DNA of 64,000 nt from Thermococcus sp. EP1 (lineage in GTDB: Archaea > Methanobacteriota_B > Thermococci > Thermococcales > Thermococcaceae), in contig NZ_JXCG01000001.1 of the NCBI RefSeq assembly GCF_001317345.1, positions 419,521 through 483,520 on the forward strand, given 5' to 3'. Below are positions 63,301 to 64,000 of the stretch, in pieces. The position numbers and the translations under genes were made by a program. Position 1 is the stretch's first letter. Each line of letters starts with the position of its first letter. The notes beneath the pieces are model-generated. The model ran no database searches, was not told the origin of the DNA, and worked only from the letters and a program-made list of their open reading frames with translations.

Positions 63301-64000
63301 TTAAGCCTACTCAAGAAGAGCAATTAAACAGTTATGATGCCGAAAATCAAAAGAGAGCAGTGGTGAAAATGATACCTGTCACAACAAGTACAAATGTAAT
63401 AATTGAGGTTGATGATCCCCAGGGAGATGATCATGGACCTGGCACATATACTTACGCTACAAACAAAGTGTTTGTTCCAAATCACCTTGATTTACTTAAA
63501 TTTAAAATGCTTGACACAGGGGAGACTTACACTTTAGAGTTCTACTTTGCAGAACTGGGAGGTAATCCATGGAATGGGCCTAATGGTTTTAGTTTGCAGA
63601 TTATTGAAGCGTACTTTGACTTCAAGGATGGTGGAAATTCATCTGCCATTAAAATGTTCCCAGATGGCCCTGGTTCAAATGTAGATCTCGACCCTGAACA
63701 CCCATGGGATTTAGCATTAAGGATAGCTGGTTGGGACTACGGAAATATAATAGTCCTTCCAAATGGGGAATCAATTCAAGGGGAATTGAAGATCTCCGCC
63801 GATCCTACTAAGAACGCAATAATTGTTGAAGTTCCAAAGAAGTATCTTGAGATCAACAAGGACTATGGAGTATGGGGAGTAATTCTCGTTGGTTCTCAGG
63901 ATGGTTATGGGCCTGATAAGTGGAGGCCTATAGCTGTCGAAGCTGAAGAGTGGAAGGGTGGCGGTGGAGACGTTAATGCAGTGATAGCTGGAGTAGCTCC
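60315..64000 (+). CDS. apu: Amylopullulanase (GH57), C-terminus outside the window
   Basis: An exported enzyme that cleaves alpha-1,4 and alpha-1,6 bonds in starch and pullulan. More than 1,228 codons are visible with no stop. Residues 1-24 are a signal peptide; the GH57 catalytic domain follows, with HQHQPYYYDP (motif 1), the nucleophile Glu315 in GGWAAESALND and the acid Asp418 in VTLDGENPWEHY. Their spacing, 103 residues, equals that of Glu291 and Asp394 in Thermococcus hydrothermalis amylopullulanase. C-terminal to about residue 780 are two tandem copies of a glucodextranase C-like domain. ATG 60315 follows GAGGTGATAAAA. Confidence 0.94.
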   Translation, partial: MKKGLALLSIFLILLSVFGTGTKAEEPKPLNVVIVWHQHQPYYYDPIQDMYTRPWVRLHAANNYWKMANYLSKYPDIHVAIDLSGSLLAQLADYMNGKKDTYQIVSEKIANGEPLTLEDKWFMLQAPGGFFDHRIPWKGEPVADKNGNPYRDEWDRYTELREKRNEAFKKYGTLPLDEQKDKITSEFTEQDYIDLAVLFNLAWIDYNYIINTPELKALYDKVDVGRYTRDDLKIVLNHQMWLLNHTFEEHEKINYLLGNGNVEVTVVPYAHPIGPLLNDFGWYEDFDAHVKKAHEIYKKYLGDNTVEPQGGWAAESALNDKTLEILANNGWQWVMTDQMVLDILGIPNTVENYYKPWVAEFNGKKIYLFPRNHDLSDRVGFRYSGMNQYQAVEDFVNELLKIQKENYDGSLVYVVTLDGENPWEHYPFDGKLFIEELYKKLTELQNQGLIRTVTPSEYIQMYGDKANKLTPKLMKRLDFTTEERVKVLTEAQSLGELYDLAGVEENMQWPESSWVDGTLSTWIGESQENLGWYWLYLGRKTLFENKNKISNWDTVYEYLLRAEASDWFWWYGSDQDSGQDFTFDRYLKTYLYEMYKFAGLEIPSYLFGNYFPNGEPYILRELTGLPEGEKKAWSSLSSLAEGVEVYFDDKGVHFIVKTTKDFEISIFEPGKVMGNTFTLLQSKPTELRYDIFPFSKDSVGLMITTHILVRDGKAEIYKATDYENSEKVGEADINQIENGIEVILPFDYLDSPADFYFAVSTVNEQGELEIITTPIEVKLPKQVEGVVVAEIKDVEGDDYGPGTYTYATNKVFVPEHLDLLKVRVLEKPGSYVFEYYFKELGDNPWNGPNGFSLQIIEAYFDFKDGGNTSAIKMFPDGPGSNVNLDSDHPWDLAIRVAGWNYGNIIVLPDGTNYQGEMKISADPARNAIVVEVPKKYLPKLPEYMAVLVGSQDGYGPDKWRPIAVDAEEWKGGGGDVNAVIAGVAPRVYDLLAPEGFKPTQEEQLNSYDAENQKRAVVKMIPVTTSTNVIIEVDDPQGDDHGPGTYTYATNKVFVPNHLDLLKFKMLDTGETYTLEFYFAELGGNPWNGPNGFSLQIIEAYFDFKDGGNSSAIKMFPDGPGSNVDLDPEHPWDLALRIAGWDYGNIIVLPNGESIQGELKISADPTKNAIIVEVPKKYLEINKDYGVWGVILVGSQDGYGPDKWRPIAVEAEEWKGGGGDVNAVIAGVA
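62844..64000 (+). repeat. Direct DNA repeats inside the amylopullulanase gene
   Basis: Three blocks are identical: 62844-62902 equals 63567-63625 (59 nt, offset 723), 63156-63205 equals 63888-63937 (50 nt, offset 732), and 63237-63268 equals 63969-64000 (32 nt, offset 732). The blocks lie in corresponding parts of the two C-terminal domain copies, while the DNA in between has diverged. This indicates gene duplication with partial sequence homogenisation. Confidence 0.93.

Overview
The window looks like a chromosomal segment of a hyperthermophilic euryarchaeon of the order Thermococcales, most likely a low-GC Thermococcus or close relative. Supporting signs are a complete archaeal A-type ATPase operon, an archaeosine synthase gene, the archaeal-type phosphopantetheine adenylyltransferase, CDP-archaeol synthase, Kae1, inositol-phosphate synthase (for di-myo-inositol phosphate), ADP-forming acyl-CoA synthetase and indolepyruvate ferredoxin oxidoreductase subunits, a TrmBL1/Tgr-type sugar regulator beside a maltodextrin cluster, TATA-box promoters, GGTGA/GGAGG ribosome sites with ATG, GTG or TTG starts, and a tRNA-Trp whose intron carries box C/D motifs.

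Layout. Positions 1-6,545 (minus strand): archaeosine synthase (cut by the window start) with a coiled-coil protein, a membrane-anchored Clp-fold protease, carbamate kinase, an FAD oxidoreductase and CoaD. Positions 6,622-9,747 (plus): an ADP-forming acyl-CoA synthetase alpha subunit, a flavin reductase-like protein, a decayed IS200/IS605-like end, and Kae1 with a leaderless-type promoter. Positions 9,755-19,208 (minus): NAD kinase, a flippase-like membrane protein, an NSUN6-type methyltransferase, a small unknown protein, a LEA14/WHy lipid-anchored-like protein, a huge CARDB-repeat surface protein, and an RND exporter. A divergent MarR/GbsR-like regulator at 19,288 has a 28-bp palindrome over its TATA box. 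Positions 19,867-24,546: CarS, a MoaD/E1/MoaE sulfur-carrier operon, a SPASM-only cysteine protein, adenosine-specific kinase, XTP/dITP pyrophosphatase and an Lrp-type regulator.

Positions 24,654-30,281: intron-containing tRNA-Trp (minus), a KaiC-like ATPase paired with an HTH coiled-coil protein, SAM decarboxylase (minus), SecF-SecD and a TrkA-like protein. Positions 30,450-39,146: A-ATPase operon H-I-K-E-C-F-A-B-D; the subunit C gene is interrupted by a one-base shift in a run of seven A. Then AlaX-L, inositol-1-phosphate synthase (minus), a CUT1-type sugar ABC transporter with all four parts, Dph6, an RNase H-like DUF4152 protein, and IorA without IorB.

Positions 49,780-50,584 hold three tandem paralogues of a tiny two-helix membrane protein sharing an almost identical N-terminal motif; this is the most unfamiliar cluster here. 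Next are a MazG-YbaK fusion protein, a HIT protein, glycogen synthase, the TrmBL1/Tgr regulator, and the starch/maltodextrin operon (cyclomaltodextrinase, binding protein, two permeases, GH57 amylopullulanase) running off the window end. The amylopullulanase and cyclodextrinase would produce and trim maltodextrins taken up by the MalEFG-like transporter, GlgA stores glucose as glycogen, and TrmBL1 probably controls the set through a TATCAC-N5-(G/A)TGATA site at the malE promoter.
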